In this document: one piece after another, positions 44,208 to 56,984 of the stretch
Numbering within the stretch: the stretch's first letter is position 1
How the letters are laid out: each line of letters begins with the position of its first letter
Source: Ypsolopha sequella
Taxonomy: Eukaryota > Arthropoda > Insecta > Lepidoptera > Ypsolophidae
Reading direction: 5' to 3'
Assembly (NCBI GenBank): GCA_934047225.1
Contig: OW203989.1
Location: 12,127,977-12,191,976 of the forward strand
DNA length: 64,000 nt
Made by a program: the position numbers and the translations under genes
Notes under the pieces: model-generated
Told to the model about the DNA's origin: nothing
Database searches by the model: none
Seen by the model: only the letters and a program-made list of their open reading frames with translations

Positions 44208-44355
44208 GGTATAATAAGCGTTACAAATGCCGCTTAAGAGAGATTTATAACGGCTTAACCATCATATGCAAGCGCTACAGTAGCGATAGAGAACTTCTCA
44301 ATCACTTCTATAACATCGAAAAGGGCCCACTTTATACGGGCCTTAACGACACAAA
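44208..44355. repeat. Older repeat hosting the hAT-like insertion
   Basis: 'GCGGTATAATAAGCGTT', 'GCGCTACAGTAGCG' and 'AGAACTTCTCAATCACTTC' are small palindrome-rich words. The inverted region 48270-48715 has the same flavour and the same 'CCAAGTAGCAC' border. Probably one family of non-autonomous repeat. Confidence 0.4.
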
Positions 44356-44601
44356 GGCGCGTGAAAAGTGATTGTAGGACCTAAAAGATATATAATAAGT
44401 TCTTCTACCACCTTTATAGAATTTGCACACATAGAAAGGCGCGTGAAAAGTGATTGTAGGAGGTAAAACATATATAATAAGTTCTTGTGGCACCTTAATA
44501 GAATATGTAAATATACAAAGGTGCGTGAAAAGTGATTGTAGGAGGTAAAAGAAATACAATAAGTTCTTGTACCACCTTAATAGAATTTAAATATGATTGC
44601 G
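44356..44601 (+). repeat. Three tandem 82-bp units
   Basis: 'GG(C/T)GCGTGAAAAGTGATTG' begins at 44356, 44438 and 44520, exactly 82 bp apart. Each unit continues 'TAGGAGGTAAAA', 'ATATAATAAGTTCTT' and 'CACCTT(A)ATAGAAT'. Non-coding. Confidence 0.85.
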
Positions 44602-45270
44602 ACGTGACTGTCACACTGAAATAAATCTCAAATGTTTTTTTATTACATTGTCAATAGCATGAGTGAAAGGAATATATGTTCTTAGATAATTTAAAAGTGA
44701 TCTGATAAATGTCAATAATGGACGAATAAATAAAGGTAATTAATTGGAATGAATTTTCACTCACATACGTAAAAAACTAGTGCGAGCATCAGGTTACTGA
44801 CAAAATATGCATTCATTTAGCTAAATATTTCATGCGCTTGCGAAACTCGTGGAATTTTTAGTCATTTATATTATTGAAGTGCAATAATTTTTTTAGGTTA
44901 ACTTGTAATTTCTTCGCGAATGAGGCATTAGGACTTTTTGTGATTTTATTACAGCATTACATGTAAAATGGGTATGTTTATTTTTTAAATTATGGCCTGA
45001 GGTAAGAAAAGTTCGATTTTTCGACATGATTAATCTCTTTATCAAAAACTGTAATGGCGGCTTGCTACAACTGGCTTAGACGTTTACTATATCCATTTAA
45101 ACGGTTTAAGAAGTAGAAAGGCGCTAGTGACCACTATTACAACGCTTTGGGATCAACAATCACCGTACAATGGAGTATTTTTACTCTTTTTGGGGTACAG
45201 AAGCGCTTGAATTCTTCTTTTTAGCCCTTAAACAGTTACCATGGAGTTCAAGATATAACGTTGTACAACG
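44602..45270. other. AT-rich spacer
   Basis: Nothing recognised. Confidence 0.4.
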
Positions 45271-46309
<1,039 letters not shown>

Positions 46310-46502
46310 AATAAATCGTAATCGGTGAAACAATGATGTCCGCAAAATGGCGGATTATTATGTAACTAGGTGATTATTAAACCTCTTGTATAGGCTTAGC
46401 AGCGTAAGTTGTGATAAAGAATAGATTACAAACTTTTTTACCCGTACAAGATATCTATAGCTTGCCTAATCCTGTTTGTAGTCATATATTTGAGTTAAAA
46501 AT

Positions 46503-47150
46503 TCAAATTCAAATTCAAATAGTTTATTTTGCAAAGCAGGTATAGATATATACACTTTTTACACGTCAAATTTAATCTAATAAAGAAAATATATGTAATA
46601 AAATAATAAATGTACATGAACTAGATTAAAGGTTTATTTAATTTATGTAGCAATATATTTACGATTAAAATGATAGGTAAAATATATATTATACAAGGTA
46701 AAATCCAATCAGCCGCCCGAACCCATACCGGAGACCCGGCCAGGGACCAGGAACAAGGTTCAATGATCACCAACCGAGCTCCCAGCACGAATCCAGGCGG
46801 CCGACCAAATCCCATCCTATATACTACATACTAATAGGTTACATATATAAATACATGCCTACCTCCGCCCATTCGATTAGTCTTGCTAAGAAGAAGGGCA
46901 AGAAACTTAGCAAGATCATGTCTTTTTTTTCAACATAAAACTTATACTATACAATATATGACTTATATCTACTTTAACCAAGGGATAAGAAAATACAAGA
47001 CAGCAGGAATTCAGGTTAATGAAAAAAAGAAAAACATATATATCTTTGTCTACCTGTCTCATATAGTCCTTTTCCTTTTACAGTCTGTAATCAATTAATG
47101 TTTACACCTTAGAGGAATCATAAGTTAAGAAATTATACTATTTAATTAAA
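46503..47150 (-). repeat. 3' UTR and (TTGAAT)n tail of the LINE upstream
   Basis: On the minus strand it ends 'CAAAATAAACTATTTGAATT' and (TGAATT)n. The segment 46605-46815 is the one repeated at 5260-5476, and 46557-46590 is repeated at 12083. An A-run and an AATAAA-type signal support the orientation. Confidence 0.65.
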
Positions 47151-48267
47151 TTATAAGTTACTATCATTATCACTGTAACACCATGCTTCACCATCATCCA
47201 AATATTCATTTATTTTATAATATGGCTTTTTCAATAGGCCCTGCTTAATATACAGTTTAAACTTATTCTCTGACAAAGTAAGGACCTCCTTTGGAAGTTT
47301 ATTGTAAAATCTTATACCATGTCCTACAAAAGAGGTACTCACCTTAGCGAGTCTGATTTTTGGAAAAGCCAGTTTATGCTTATTTCTGGTCTCCTTACAA
47401 TGTTGCTTACCAAGCCTTGGGAAAGACTCAACATTTTTTCTGACATATCTAAGGACTTGGTAAATATATTCACAAGGAACCGTTAATATATTAATTTCTT
47501 TGAACTTTTGTCTTAATGAATCCCGGTGCTTCATATTATAAATAGCCCGAATTGCTCTCTTCTGCAAAACAAAGACTGCGTCTGTATCCGCGGCTCTACC
47601 CCAAAACAGCATGCCGTATGACATAATGCTGTGAAAGTAACTAAAATAGACTAGTCTAGCAGTATCTACATCAGTAATTTGTCTTATGCGTCTAACAGCG
47701 TATGCGGCCGAACTAAGTCTACCACATAGGGCTTCTATGTGGGGACCCCACTGAAGACGAGAGTCTACCGTAATGCCTAAAAACTTTGTTTCGTTAACTA
47801 ACTCCAGCTTGGACCCCTGCAAAAGCAAATTACCATCCACTTGAATTACATTTGGTAACGTAAATTTTATACACTTTGTCTTTTTTTGCGTTTAAAACTA
47901 AATTATTTACAGTAAACCAATCAAGCACCAGTGATAAAGTTGTATTCGCGCCGTCAAGGATATCTTTACGTCTATTAACTTTAAAAATAAGTGACGTGTC
48001 GTCTGCGAATAATACTATCTTCGTTAAGTCTTTAACTAAATATGGAAGGTCATTTATGTAAATTAAAAACAGCAAGGGCCCTAATATGGAACCCTGCGGG
48101 ACACCCATTTTAACTAATGCTCCACTTGATTTTACCCCGTTAATGTCTACCTTTTGAATACGATCACTAAGATATGACTTCAATAACGCCAAAGATTTGC
48201 CCCTCACTCCGTAGTGATCCAATTTACATAAGAGTGTTTCATGATTACATGATACATTTCTCAATCA
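47151..48267 (-). pseudogene. Jockey/CR1-like LINE, reverse transcriptase and C-terminal domain, 5'-truncated
   Basis: Frame 48264-47830: 'HETLLCKLDHYGVRGKSLAL', 'KMGVPQGSILGPLLFLIYIN' (motif B) and 'KIVLFADDTSLIF' (catalytic FADD). One extra A in the run near 47880 shifts the frame. 47840-47151 continues with 'VNETKFLGITVDSRLQWGPH', 'YFHSIMSYGMLFWG', 'VLQKRAIRAIY' and 'RNKHKLAFPK', the usual thumb and tail. The element begins just after motif A, so the endonuclease and the first catalytic Asp are lost. A single indel suggests a fairly recent copy. No RNase H. Confidence 0.88.
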
Positions 48268-48715
48268 AACGGTTTTAGGTGCTAATGTTGAGCTACAATA
48301 CTCTAATACGGTAAAGGTGCTACAAAAGATCTTTACAGATCGATTCTAACGCTATAGACTAGATAAAACTACCATGTAACTGCTTGAGTGTTATATGTGA
48401 TATTTTCAACTCTTTTGAAGCGCTTTTACCCTACTAATTGCTATTTTAGATCTCATAGTGCTATTTAGTATATTTATAACTCTGCATTGTATCTAAAGCC
48501 TGTACAAGAACTTAATAACACACCTCTGTTTCTCCAAAGCCGTAATCGTCGCTACTCTACTTCTTAAATACCACCCTTCTCTTAAAGAGATATTACAATC
48601 TCTTATATATAGTCTAAGGAATATACAAACTCTCTTCAACCGCTGTTATACCACAAAGAAGCGGTACAGTGCCTTCTTATACTGCTTGTGTGCTACTTGG
48701 CTTATAATTTATGTC
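48268..48715. repeat. Palindrome-rich repeat, border 'CCAAGTAGCAC' (in complement)
   Basis: Ends 'GTGTGCTACTTGG' at about 48702, the complement of the 'CCAAGTAGCAC' left of the hAT-like insertion at 42038. Contains 'AAGTTCTTGTACAGGC' in complement, matching words in the 82-bp units. The LINE seems to have inserted at its left side. Confidence 0.4.
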
Positions 48716-48992
48716 TGAACAAAATCACAAAACAGAAACATTTTTGCAATAAAAATATAATTTACGTGTCACAAAATACCCCAGTTTCAAAAATCGATTA
48801 GAATCTAGAACGTGTACCACACTATTTGCTTCATTTGACAGAAAAATAAGAATAATGACCGTACCATGAAGCTTCATTTTCATTGCGTGTTTTAAGAAAC
48901 AGGCCTACAACTTTGTAACTAAAAGTGGAAATGTATTATGAATCATGCGGTACACAGTTTACACTGTAAAAACCACAACTACAAAATAGATA
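48716..48992. other. AT-rich spacer
   Basis: Nothing recognised. Confidence 0.4.
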
Positions 48993-49180
48993 CTACCAGA
49001 AGGCTGACTCGACGACGGAGCGAAAACAGACGAACACATGCATAGACGCGTACGTATGATGATCTCGGCAGAATTTCGTATTGGAATTCGACCGACTTCA
49101 TCCAAGATCGTCGTAAGTACGCGTCTATGTGTGCGTGCGCTTGTTTTCGCTAGTTATGCGGAGTAAACCTTCTGTAAGTG
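48993..49180. mobile_element. MITE/foldback with about 60-bp arms
   Basis: 'CCAGAAGG', 'AGCGAAAACAGACGAACACA' and 'ATAGACGCGTAC' at the left pair with 'GTACGCGTCTATGTGTGC', 'GCGCTTGTTTTCGCT' and 'CCTTCTGTAAG' at the right. No frame and no clear target duplication. Confidence 0.65.
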
Positions 49181-50315
49181 GTTATATTGTGCCACAACCA
49201 ACCACAACAAACATCAAGGATTGGCTTAAGGTGGCTCCGTCGGAAAAATTAGCAACTCGATTCGTGGTGGTTGAAATTTCCAACAAAATCATATTGTAAT
49301 AAAGTTCTTATCAGCTCGCACTGCAACATGGCTCTTACCTTACGTCAGTCACTGTGGCTGACAAGTGCGAAAATAGTGTGTTTTTAATTTATTTTACCTA
49401 AAATAAAATGAGTTTCCAAGAACTGAGAAAACCATATCATTTTATATTATTTTGTCTAGAAGTTTATAAATTTTTATACTGTTTCGATAAAAACTGTAGA
49501 AGTTATATTGTAACAAGTGGACAAAAAATCGAGAAATAAAGGCAAACTTGGAATTTTCTTAGAATTTTCTGTATATTAAAATAAAATTCAGGAAAAACCA
49601 CATCACTATTTGTGATACATCATCATGTAGATTACTTTGTATTTTTCCTATATTAAAAAATGCTATAGTTACCGTATAAAATGGTTATAAAGTTACTCAC
49701 TTCAAGGTCGTTGGCATTGGGAGAAACCTTAAAATACATGACACACAATTTAATAACAAAATTACTTACCGATTGAAAAAATCAATCAACCCTCATCTCG
49801 GCCAACGTTTTTTGGGGAGTATTTACAGCTCGATACGGCACAATTAAGTTTTTTTTCATTTCGATTGACGTCCGGTACCTATAACGCTAGAGCGCAGGCT
49901 AAATAAACCTGCGTCAAAGGAAGAGCATTTTGGTACGCGAAGTACGTACCTTCGCGTCATCTATTTCGATCAATGTCTGTGTTTCCTCCCATTTAATTCA
50001 CTGACACAAATACAAAAACTATAAGTAAAATTATTTTTATTCTTTTACATTTTGTTAAATTATATTTTCAAATTCATTGATGAAAAATGTTCTGAGGATG
50101 AAACAATATCTTTTATACTACACCTGCTCGGAAAGTACCTTCTTACTTTTTTGAAAACGATGCAGAAAATACGTCATTACTGTCATACAAATATGCGGGC
50201 GGAAAAAGTGTATGAAAATTCATTGTTAACGTGCTTGAGCGGGCAGAAAATGTATATGCAAATCCATTGTTAACGTGCTGTTTTTTTTTTTAAATAACAT
50301 AAAGAATGAGCAAGT
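49181..50315. other. Unrecognised region
   Basis: No gene. 'TTGGTACGCGAAGTACGTAC' near 49931 contains a short palindrome. The 73-codon frame at 50052 has no motif. Confidence 0.4.
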
Positions 50316-50384
50316 GACCAAGTGGCCAGTATTATTTTGCGAAATCGTACATAAAACTCGAAAAATCATACTGGCCACTTGCTT
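50316..50384. repeat. Short inverted repeat, AAGTGGCCAGTAT arms
   Basis: AAGTGGCCAGTAT (50320-50332) pairs exactly with ATACTGGCCACTT (50368-50380). Possibly a remnant of a MITE. Confidence 0.7.
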
Positions 50385-50932
50385 TTCCTGTACATAATAA
50401 AAAATAAGAAGGAAATAAAAAGTGACAATCGAACGCGAGTCAGTCGGTTTCTTTTATTGTATCTTATTAAAAGTAAAATTATACTATTTCCTCGCAGGTG
50501 TAGTATAAAGCACTATGTATCACTCGGGAGAAAGTGCGATTCCCAACCCGTGTGTATTGAGGCCCGAGGCGACATGCACACTAATAGTATACATGCAACA
50601 AGAGGGCTGTACTGAGTAATGTCAATAGAGATGTGCGGTTTATCAGAGATTTTCAGATTTTTACGGCTTTTGGGATTTAATTAACGTTCCTTTCATTTTT
50701 CTTCATGTGCAATATCTTTATATGGTGTATTATTTAAAGAAAAAAAACATTGAATTCTTAAAATTTTGTTCGAAAATATAGTGTTTGTAAGTACATCTTG
50801 CGTTTTCTCGCTAGTGAGGTGAAAAGTTGTATGTGTCACACGAGAGCAAATTTATTTTGTATCTTGTGCCTTTGAATCCCTCACCACGCTTGGGATTCTA
50901 ACTTAGAATCCCTTCGCTTGCTCGGGACTTAA

Positions 50933-51537
50933 CCCTTAATTAGTCGCATGGGGTCAAAGCAGTTTCGCATTAAAAAATTAAGCACTTGCCGCTGCCCGAA
51001 TTTCCCCGCGCCCCCGCTAGCTTCATAACCCACGTCGAAGTTTGTATTCTGGTAGCGTCCAAGTCACGGGAGTAGAAGGATGCGTCTCTGCGCTCTTGAG
51101 CGGTGACCCCGTGCGAGTAATTACGTTACTTTTTTGAAAGAGGGGAGTTGTTTAGTTTATGTATTTTTCTTGTGTATTATTAATTCGATTTGTATTATTA
51201 TAAGTCCAGTGTGTAAATTTATTTTATAAATATGTTTTTTACAGCTTGATAAAATGAAATTATTCAAATACTTCTAAAGTTTTAACTTTGATCTTAGTAT
51301 AAGTACAAATTGATAATTTTTGATAATAATTTTAATTTAGCTTGTTTTTGTTTGATTGGATATTTAGTTCATGTTGTTTCCTTTTAAATATAATAGAATT
51401 AATAAAGCACTTTAATAATAATAAAGTTTTATTTACTTATATATTTATTAAATAATAAAAATTATTCCTACAATTTGGGGTCACCTGTGACCCCATGCGA
51501 GTAATTATGTAATTTTCTTAGTGCGCCTAATTAATGG
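50933..51537. mobile_element. piggyBac-like non-autonomous element, TTAA target site
   Basis: TTAA stands at 50929-50932 and 51538-51541. The inner ends are CCCTTAATTAGTCGCATGGGG and, in complement, CCATTAATTAGGCGCACTAAG followed by 'ACTCGCATGGGGTCAC'. A further 'GACCCCGTGCGAGTAATTACG' is internal (51104-51124). It splits an older repeat: 'CTTGCTCGGGACTTAA' on the left continues as 'ACTCGGCACTTGCACAAC' on the right. 605 bp, no transposase. Confidence 0.7.
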
Positions 51538-51541
51538 TTAA

Positions 51542-51777
51542 ACTCGGCACTTGCACAACAAAAAAAACTTTGTTCTCTTTTTGCACAACAATAACTATTT
51601 TCTGATTAGAGACTTTGGTAAATAAAATATGTCACTAGGCACCATTTTTTAGTTGATAATCAGGATTTTACGATAAAGATATTTAAGTAAATAATTTTAC
51701 TGCCCACTTTTTGAATGAACCATTTAGTATTTAATGTTTACCCATTATTTTATTAGAAATTTGCTTAGATTCAATTA
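51542..51777. other. Continuation of the older repeat, then AT-rich spacer
   Basis: 'ACTCGGCACTTGCACAACAA' continues the repeat interrupted at 50929; the rest is unrecognised. Confidence 0.4.
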
Positions 51778-52133
51778 TGTTAAGGTGTGTTAATTCGAAA
51801 ACCATTTCGAGATTAAGGTTTAATGAGGCGTATTTTAGAACTTGTGATCTAAAAAACTTTAGGATGATAGATAGTTTTACGAAAAAGCTGCAACTTTCAT
51901 TTGCCTTCGTGTGACGTCACTTGAGAAATGGTGCTATCAAGATAAATTTATAATAATTTGCTTCCGACTAATTTCACAGATGGATGACGGATGAGTAGAC
52001 AGACCACTTTTTTATAAGCAATCACACATCACAATCAGTGTAATGTCTAAAATTCTCAAGTGACGTCATATCGGACAGTTCTTTAAAAATCATAAAAAAT
52101 AATGGTTAATTTTCATACCAAAATAATGCAAAC
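51778..52133 (+). repeat. Dispersed repeat, copy 2 (pair at 23558-23940)
   Basis: Same order of blocks as copy 1. It has 'GTGACGTCACTTGAGAAATG' where copy 1 reads 'GTGACTTGAGAAATG', and lacks the 'TTTAGAAATGTGTCC' segment. Confidence 0.75.
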
Positions 52134-52579
52134 TATATCCAAAAATGACGTAATATATAAAAATTTAAAAGAATCTTTTAAAAATTAAGCCATGGGAATT
52201 GAGAGCTATTTTTGATTGCGGAAGGGATGTGATGGCAATCTGTGTCCAACACGCGTAATTAGTGGTTATGCGGTATTACTATATTTCGTTTAAGTAATTT
52301 TGTATGCTCTGAAATTAACAATACATGAGTCCTGAACAAAATTAAACAACCACACTGAAGGGCCATAATCGAGGACAATTCTATTCGTTCCTAGTCCGTC
52401 AGTTCACGAACCATTGAGCAATGAGCATCTGTCGTTCGGTATCCGGTGGCTAATGCTGGCTGACTTTACCCTCGTAATCCTTCCAGTTCAAATGGAATGA
52501 ATTGACGCACATAATCATGCTTGAGCCTTACAATATTCCCATCTGATTTGATGCAATTTTTTCCGTTTCTTTTAATTAA

Positions 52580-52737
52580 AATAAATATTGAAAATTTACT
52601 TTTTGTCTTTTAAATGATTACAATTACATAGAAAAATAGTCAAATGAAAAATTTTTGCGAGATATTTCGGGCCCGAATGTTTTTCTATGTAAATATAATA
52701 ATTTAAAAGACAAAAAGTCAATTTTCAATATTTATTT
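52580..52737. mobile_element. Foldback, about 58-bp arms
   Basis: 'AATAAATATTGAAAATTTAC' plus 'TTTTTGTCTTTTAAAT' pairs with 'ATTTAAAAGACAAAAAG' plus 'TCAATTTTCAATATTTATT'. 'TTACATAGAAAAATA' pairs with 'TTTTTCTATGTAA'. The loop is about 40 bp with a 'GGGCCC' centre. A (TA)n run follows at about 52760-52778. Confidence 0.8.
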
Positions 52738-53384
52738 ACATAATACGCGATAAAGCGATATATATATATATATATATGCAACTAAACTTCTTCAAGAGGA
52801 ATAAACAACAATCTCCTCTTCGTATGAACTTTTCATATCTTGTTTATTTTAATTAAAATGTATTTTTGGGTTATATTTGGTCGAGTTGGATCTAAAATAG
52901 ATTCTGATTGGTTGTTGAAATTAAATAGCCTAAATAAGCTCCTTAATTAAGTTATTAAGTCCAAGCTCTTCATAACAAGTTACTTTGAGCCTAAAATGGC
53001 ATAATCTACATGGTTAAAACTAAACAAAAAAAAAACAACGTACTAAAATATATGAAACATCAATTTTATTCTACATTTAGATTGCGGTCAACCGGTACGG
53101 ACAAAAATATGTCTCTTGTAACAGAAATACTTATTCAGGAAAAATATTTTACTGCTAAATCCCACGCATAAAGCACAAATGACACAAAACTTATATCGAA
53201 AGATGCCGCGGCGATTGTTACGTTTCAAAGAGACGCATCTCAATTTGATAAATAAACCATTTCCTCGAGCTGTATAAAAAGAGGAGCGGGTGATCTTTTC
53301 TAGGAAAAGAGGCCCCAGCTGGCAAATAATAGATTACATTGTTGAAATTGAACAATCTTTCGAGATAGTTCTGGAGGGACGACT
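52738..53384. other. AT-rich spacer
   Basis: Nothing recognised apart from the (TA)n run. Confidence 0.4.
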
Positions 53385-53735
53385 ATATCGAGGGCTGCGA
53401 GGTAAAACCCGGTAAGTAGGTAAAACATGAAACTGATATAATTGAGGTTAAAGTTTCTAATAAAATCAAATGGTCGTAAAATTTTACCAAGAAATCCTAT
53501 CGTGTTAGTGATGTTTTACATTGATGCTAAATATATTTAGAACAAAGGAAAACCATCATTTGTTGATACTGAGATTTTCTAAGTATATCACTTATCTGAA
53601 AAAAGAAAAAGGGGTATGCACTTATAGGGTATTACCCATAAAATAAAAACACAATTTTAACATTTATGATTGTTTATTATGAAAATAATAAATTACATTT
53701 AAGCTTACTTGAGCGTAAAACTAGAGTTTGTAAGG

Positions 53736-55560
53736 TCAATTTAAACTAATCGGAATCTTCTGTGGGTTTGGAAGCAATTTCTTTGAGGGAATGGAGACCC
53801 AGGGATGCAGATCGTCCGGTATAATCTCCTTTCTGCACATTGTTTTCAGGAATGTTGGAGCATTTTTTGGATCTAGTTTTAGGAGTTTTAAAAGTTTCTT
53901 GTACGTGTGACACCTGTATAAATGGAAACTCATCGGACAAGTCGTAATTGAAAAATATTTTAGTTTTCTCACCGTTTACATATTTCAGTCTTTTTATTTT
54001 AATCCAATTCACTTTTTCATGTAAATTATCATTTTCTCTGTTTTTATTAGCTGCTGAGCCAGCTTTTTCAAATCAAGCATCTCATCTTATTTGAATTCTC
54101 TAACCTTATAAGGTTCTATACAGTGCTTTTCATCATTGACAGTCTTAACTCTTTTCTTTCTGGCCAGTTTGAAAATATTTTTCCAATCCGCCACACGGTT
54201 AACTGAAACGTTTCTAGATGCGTTTTCAATGCTGGCGTGCATGGAATCCATTTTCATTTGAGTATGGCCGCTTTCGAGGAACTTTTGTTCTATGATATCA
54301 ATGAGATAAATGTGGGCATTAACGGCCCAGAGCAAAAGTGCAGCTATGAATTGATTGTGGTTCTGTCCGCCGCATGTATCAGAAAAGATAGTAAGGTGCT
54401 TCACTTCTTCTGGGATTTCATGTGAAAGGTAATACAGTAAACAAGTACCCATCTCACAGCTTCCTTTTTTACCGTTGACTTCAGTCCAACCTAAACAATA
54501 GGCTCTATTTGGCAACCGCGATTCGTATACAGTATAATTCAAAAGAACCAATTTCCTCAAATAATACAGAATACTTTCGCCTCCACTAGGTATTTGCAAA
54601 ACATCTTGTAAGTCAACTGTAATGGACATAAAAGTTTTATCAGAATTGGCTCTTGCCTTGTCAGCATCTTTAGCCGCTAAACTAATGGTCTTTCGACGTA
54701 AATGTTCATGATGGTCATTTTCCATTTTTAACTTAGTTTGGTCACCCGCCTTGTTGTATCTTGTACACAACATACACAAATCTTTTTTAGGGCGGAAAAA
54801 CCCATGTTGTATTTATTCCTCCCAAAAAATACTTCGAGACTTAGATTCTTTGACGGGTTCTCACTGTGCAACTTTTTTTTTGCGGCTTATGTTCTTTGCC
54901 CATTCAGATGGCATTGCTTTTTTGCATCTTTCAGTTGGCTTCACCGACAACCATACATTTTGCAATACACTCTCAAGTAAAAGCATTACATATCCAGCTG
55001 GAATATCGTAGTTGTTTTGCAGATCATCACGCGTTCTTTCTAAAAGCTCTGGGCTTTCCGGTATCAAAACACGACCGTGAAGGTGGCGACGGCGGCGGTG
55101 TAAGCTGACCGAACTATCAGACTCATCTGAGTCTGGCATATAATCTGAATCTTCATCTGAATACTCACTACCGAACAAGTGCGTAGATTCTTTATTAATG
55201 GTCGAGATTTCATTGTAATCTTTACTCGTAGATGGTTCAGCAAAAAACTAATCTAAGTCCCCTATTATGTCCTTAACATGGTCAACAATTTTAGTTTGTT
55301 CTGCATCTAAATCTGAAGAAGTTTCGAGATCTTGAGATGTAGTGTCATTACGGCTTCCAAACTCTTCATGATCGTTCAGGTCATCTGCTTGTCTTCTGCC
55401 ATCTATAATGTTTTCAAAACGGTCAACAGTTTTGGTCGTCGTTTTGAGGTCTTCAGTAATAGGAGCCGCAACCGTTTTCGACATTTGAAACTCATCATTA
55501 TCGTGCCGGTCATCTGCTTGTCTACTGCAACCTGGTAAAAGAAATCAATTGTACATGCGA
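53736..55560 (-). pseudogene. DUF7869-type, transposase-like protein, disabled
   Basis: The central frame 54779-54087 reads 'KKDLCMLCTRYNKAG' (Cys pair before a helix), 'TFMSITVDLQDVLQIP' (candidate Asp 1), 'LTIFSDTCGGQNHNQFIA' (candidate Asp 2) and 'SGHTQMKMDSMHASIENA' (candidate Glu, 51 residues on). That order is the core of the DUF7869 proteins of insects. A TAA at 54087 and a shift near 54045 precede 'VNWIKIKRLKYVNGE'; another shift leads to 'MCRKEIIPDDLH'. Upstream lie an acidic Ser/Asp-rich region and 'KKAMPSEWAKNISRKKK' (55178-54861), a stop at 55248, and an N-terminal piece (55484-55248) with an acceptor-like 'TTTTACCAG' at about 55533. The usual Cys-rich region between these parts is missing. 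Confidence 0.7.
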
Positions 55561-55649
55561 AAAAGGTAAAGGTAACAGAGGTAGATAACATGGAAGTCCA
55601 TAGTATCTGCCTACCCCACTTGGAAATCAGTATGAATTTTATGTATGTA

Positions 55650-55860
55650 CTAGCGAATGCCCCCGGTTTCACCCGCCTAGCCCCAGTTTTGAGGGAATTT
55701 AACAAAAAAATTTGGGCTATTTGTTAATATAACAGTGGAGCATTCACTAGTATCCGGGTATAAAGTATCTACATTCGAAATCTCATCTAAATATGTGCAT
55801 CTGTTTCAGCACCAATAATGAACAGACATACATACAAACTGTCGCACTGTACTGGTCCCG
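55650..55860 (-). mobile_element. Helitron-like fragment inside the TIR transposon
   Basis: 'ACTAGCGAATGCCCCCGGTT', 'TCACCCGCCTAGCCCCAG', then 'GAACAGACATACATAC', the same class of terminus as 37382 and 31830, in inverse. Upstream of the DUF7869 frame, possibly in its 5' intron. Confidence 0.4.
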
Positions 55861-56984
55861 CTCGGTGGGTGGACTATTTATTTTGCAGAGGAGTAGCTTG
55901 TCCCAGCAGTGAGGTTTACGTAACTACCTTCTTTATACATAACATTAAATACAAATCTGTTGAAAATGCAATGCCTGTATGAATATTTCCTCCCTATACT
56001 CACATAACTTAAGTTACTGGGTCTTACCTCCAAACGTTTAGGTAACCGTTAAACAAAATTCATAAAAACTTAGATAGAATTAAGGAAATCGCCGATTTCG
56101 AATCGGTGATTTACCATCTTTATGTCTTAAAAAATCATTATCCACCTATTTGCTATTTAAATAGTAGGTATCTACTTTGAAAGTTGAATACCTAGTACAA
56201 AATAAAATGTTTAGTTAATAAAAACACTTTACTTACCTAAATCGTAATTATCACCACATGCTTATTTCTCTACTTTTCTGGCTCTCTTCCTCATCATGAT
56301 ACTTCAGTTTGAAAACAGAATACAGTAGTTTCACTTATAAAAACCAAAAATAAACACCTCTCTGCGCCGGAGCCGAACGGGCACTGACGCGGTGATGCAC
56401 ATGCGCAGAAATCTTCGCAGCAAAATCGTGTAACACACTTTATAGGGTTTTCGCTCTAAGACAAAGCGGGAAAATTATACTTACTTTTTCGGGTAAGACC
56501 ATTTCAAACTACATAAGTTTGGTTTCTTTCAAATGATTTTGTAGTAAAAGCGAGTAACATGTTTTAAAGGAATTTACCACTAAGCAATATTTACATACAA
56601 TACCTAATTACTTTGTGGCAAAATCCGTTAACAATTATTAAGTGTTATTCGCACAAGGCTTTCGATATAAAACGAAAAAAAATATCAGAGCTACAAACAT
56701 ACAAATCTATTTAAATGAGTAGAGTCCGAAATACATATCACATTTTTCTCTTAACGTCTACCGTAACAAGACTTATACGATTTTAATAAAGCAAATTCTG
56801 TAAAGTTTTTGTTTTTATTGGTTATTTGAAATATGTCATAATCGATCCAGGACAGCTTTGAAATAACGGGTTTTACCTCCAGAAAGAGCGTCAAGAGTAT
56901 ATCACGACAAGAAGGATAACTAAATTTTGACTATAAGTTGACTTAAAGGGTTTTACCTCGCAGCCCTCGATATCAATATATTTT

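Larger units (their letters stand above)
53385..56973 (-). mobile_element. TIR transposon carrying a DUF7869-type gene, 3.6 kb
   Basis: 53385-53410 and 56948-56973 are perfect 26-bp inverted repeats (ATATCGAGGGCTGCGAGGTA at the start of the left arm). The outermost ATAT could be a palindromic 4-bp target duplication, leaving a 22-bp terminal repeat that begins CGAGGG. The motif 'GGGTTTTACCTC' recurs in one orientation near the right end (56871 and 56948), and 'GGTAAAAC' twice at the left, like subterminal protein-binding sites. The only gene inside is the broken minus-strand frame 53736-55560. A Helitron-like fragment sits inside at about 55650. Confidence 0.7.

Noticed and set aside
53736..53972. 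Separate 78-residue gene overlapping 53746-54012
   Set aside because: Its wording ('MCRKEIIPDDLH') fits the C-terminal continuation of the DUF7869-type protein after a frameshift, so it is part of that pseudogene.
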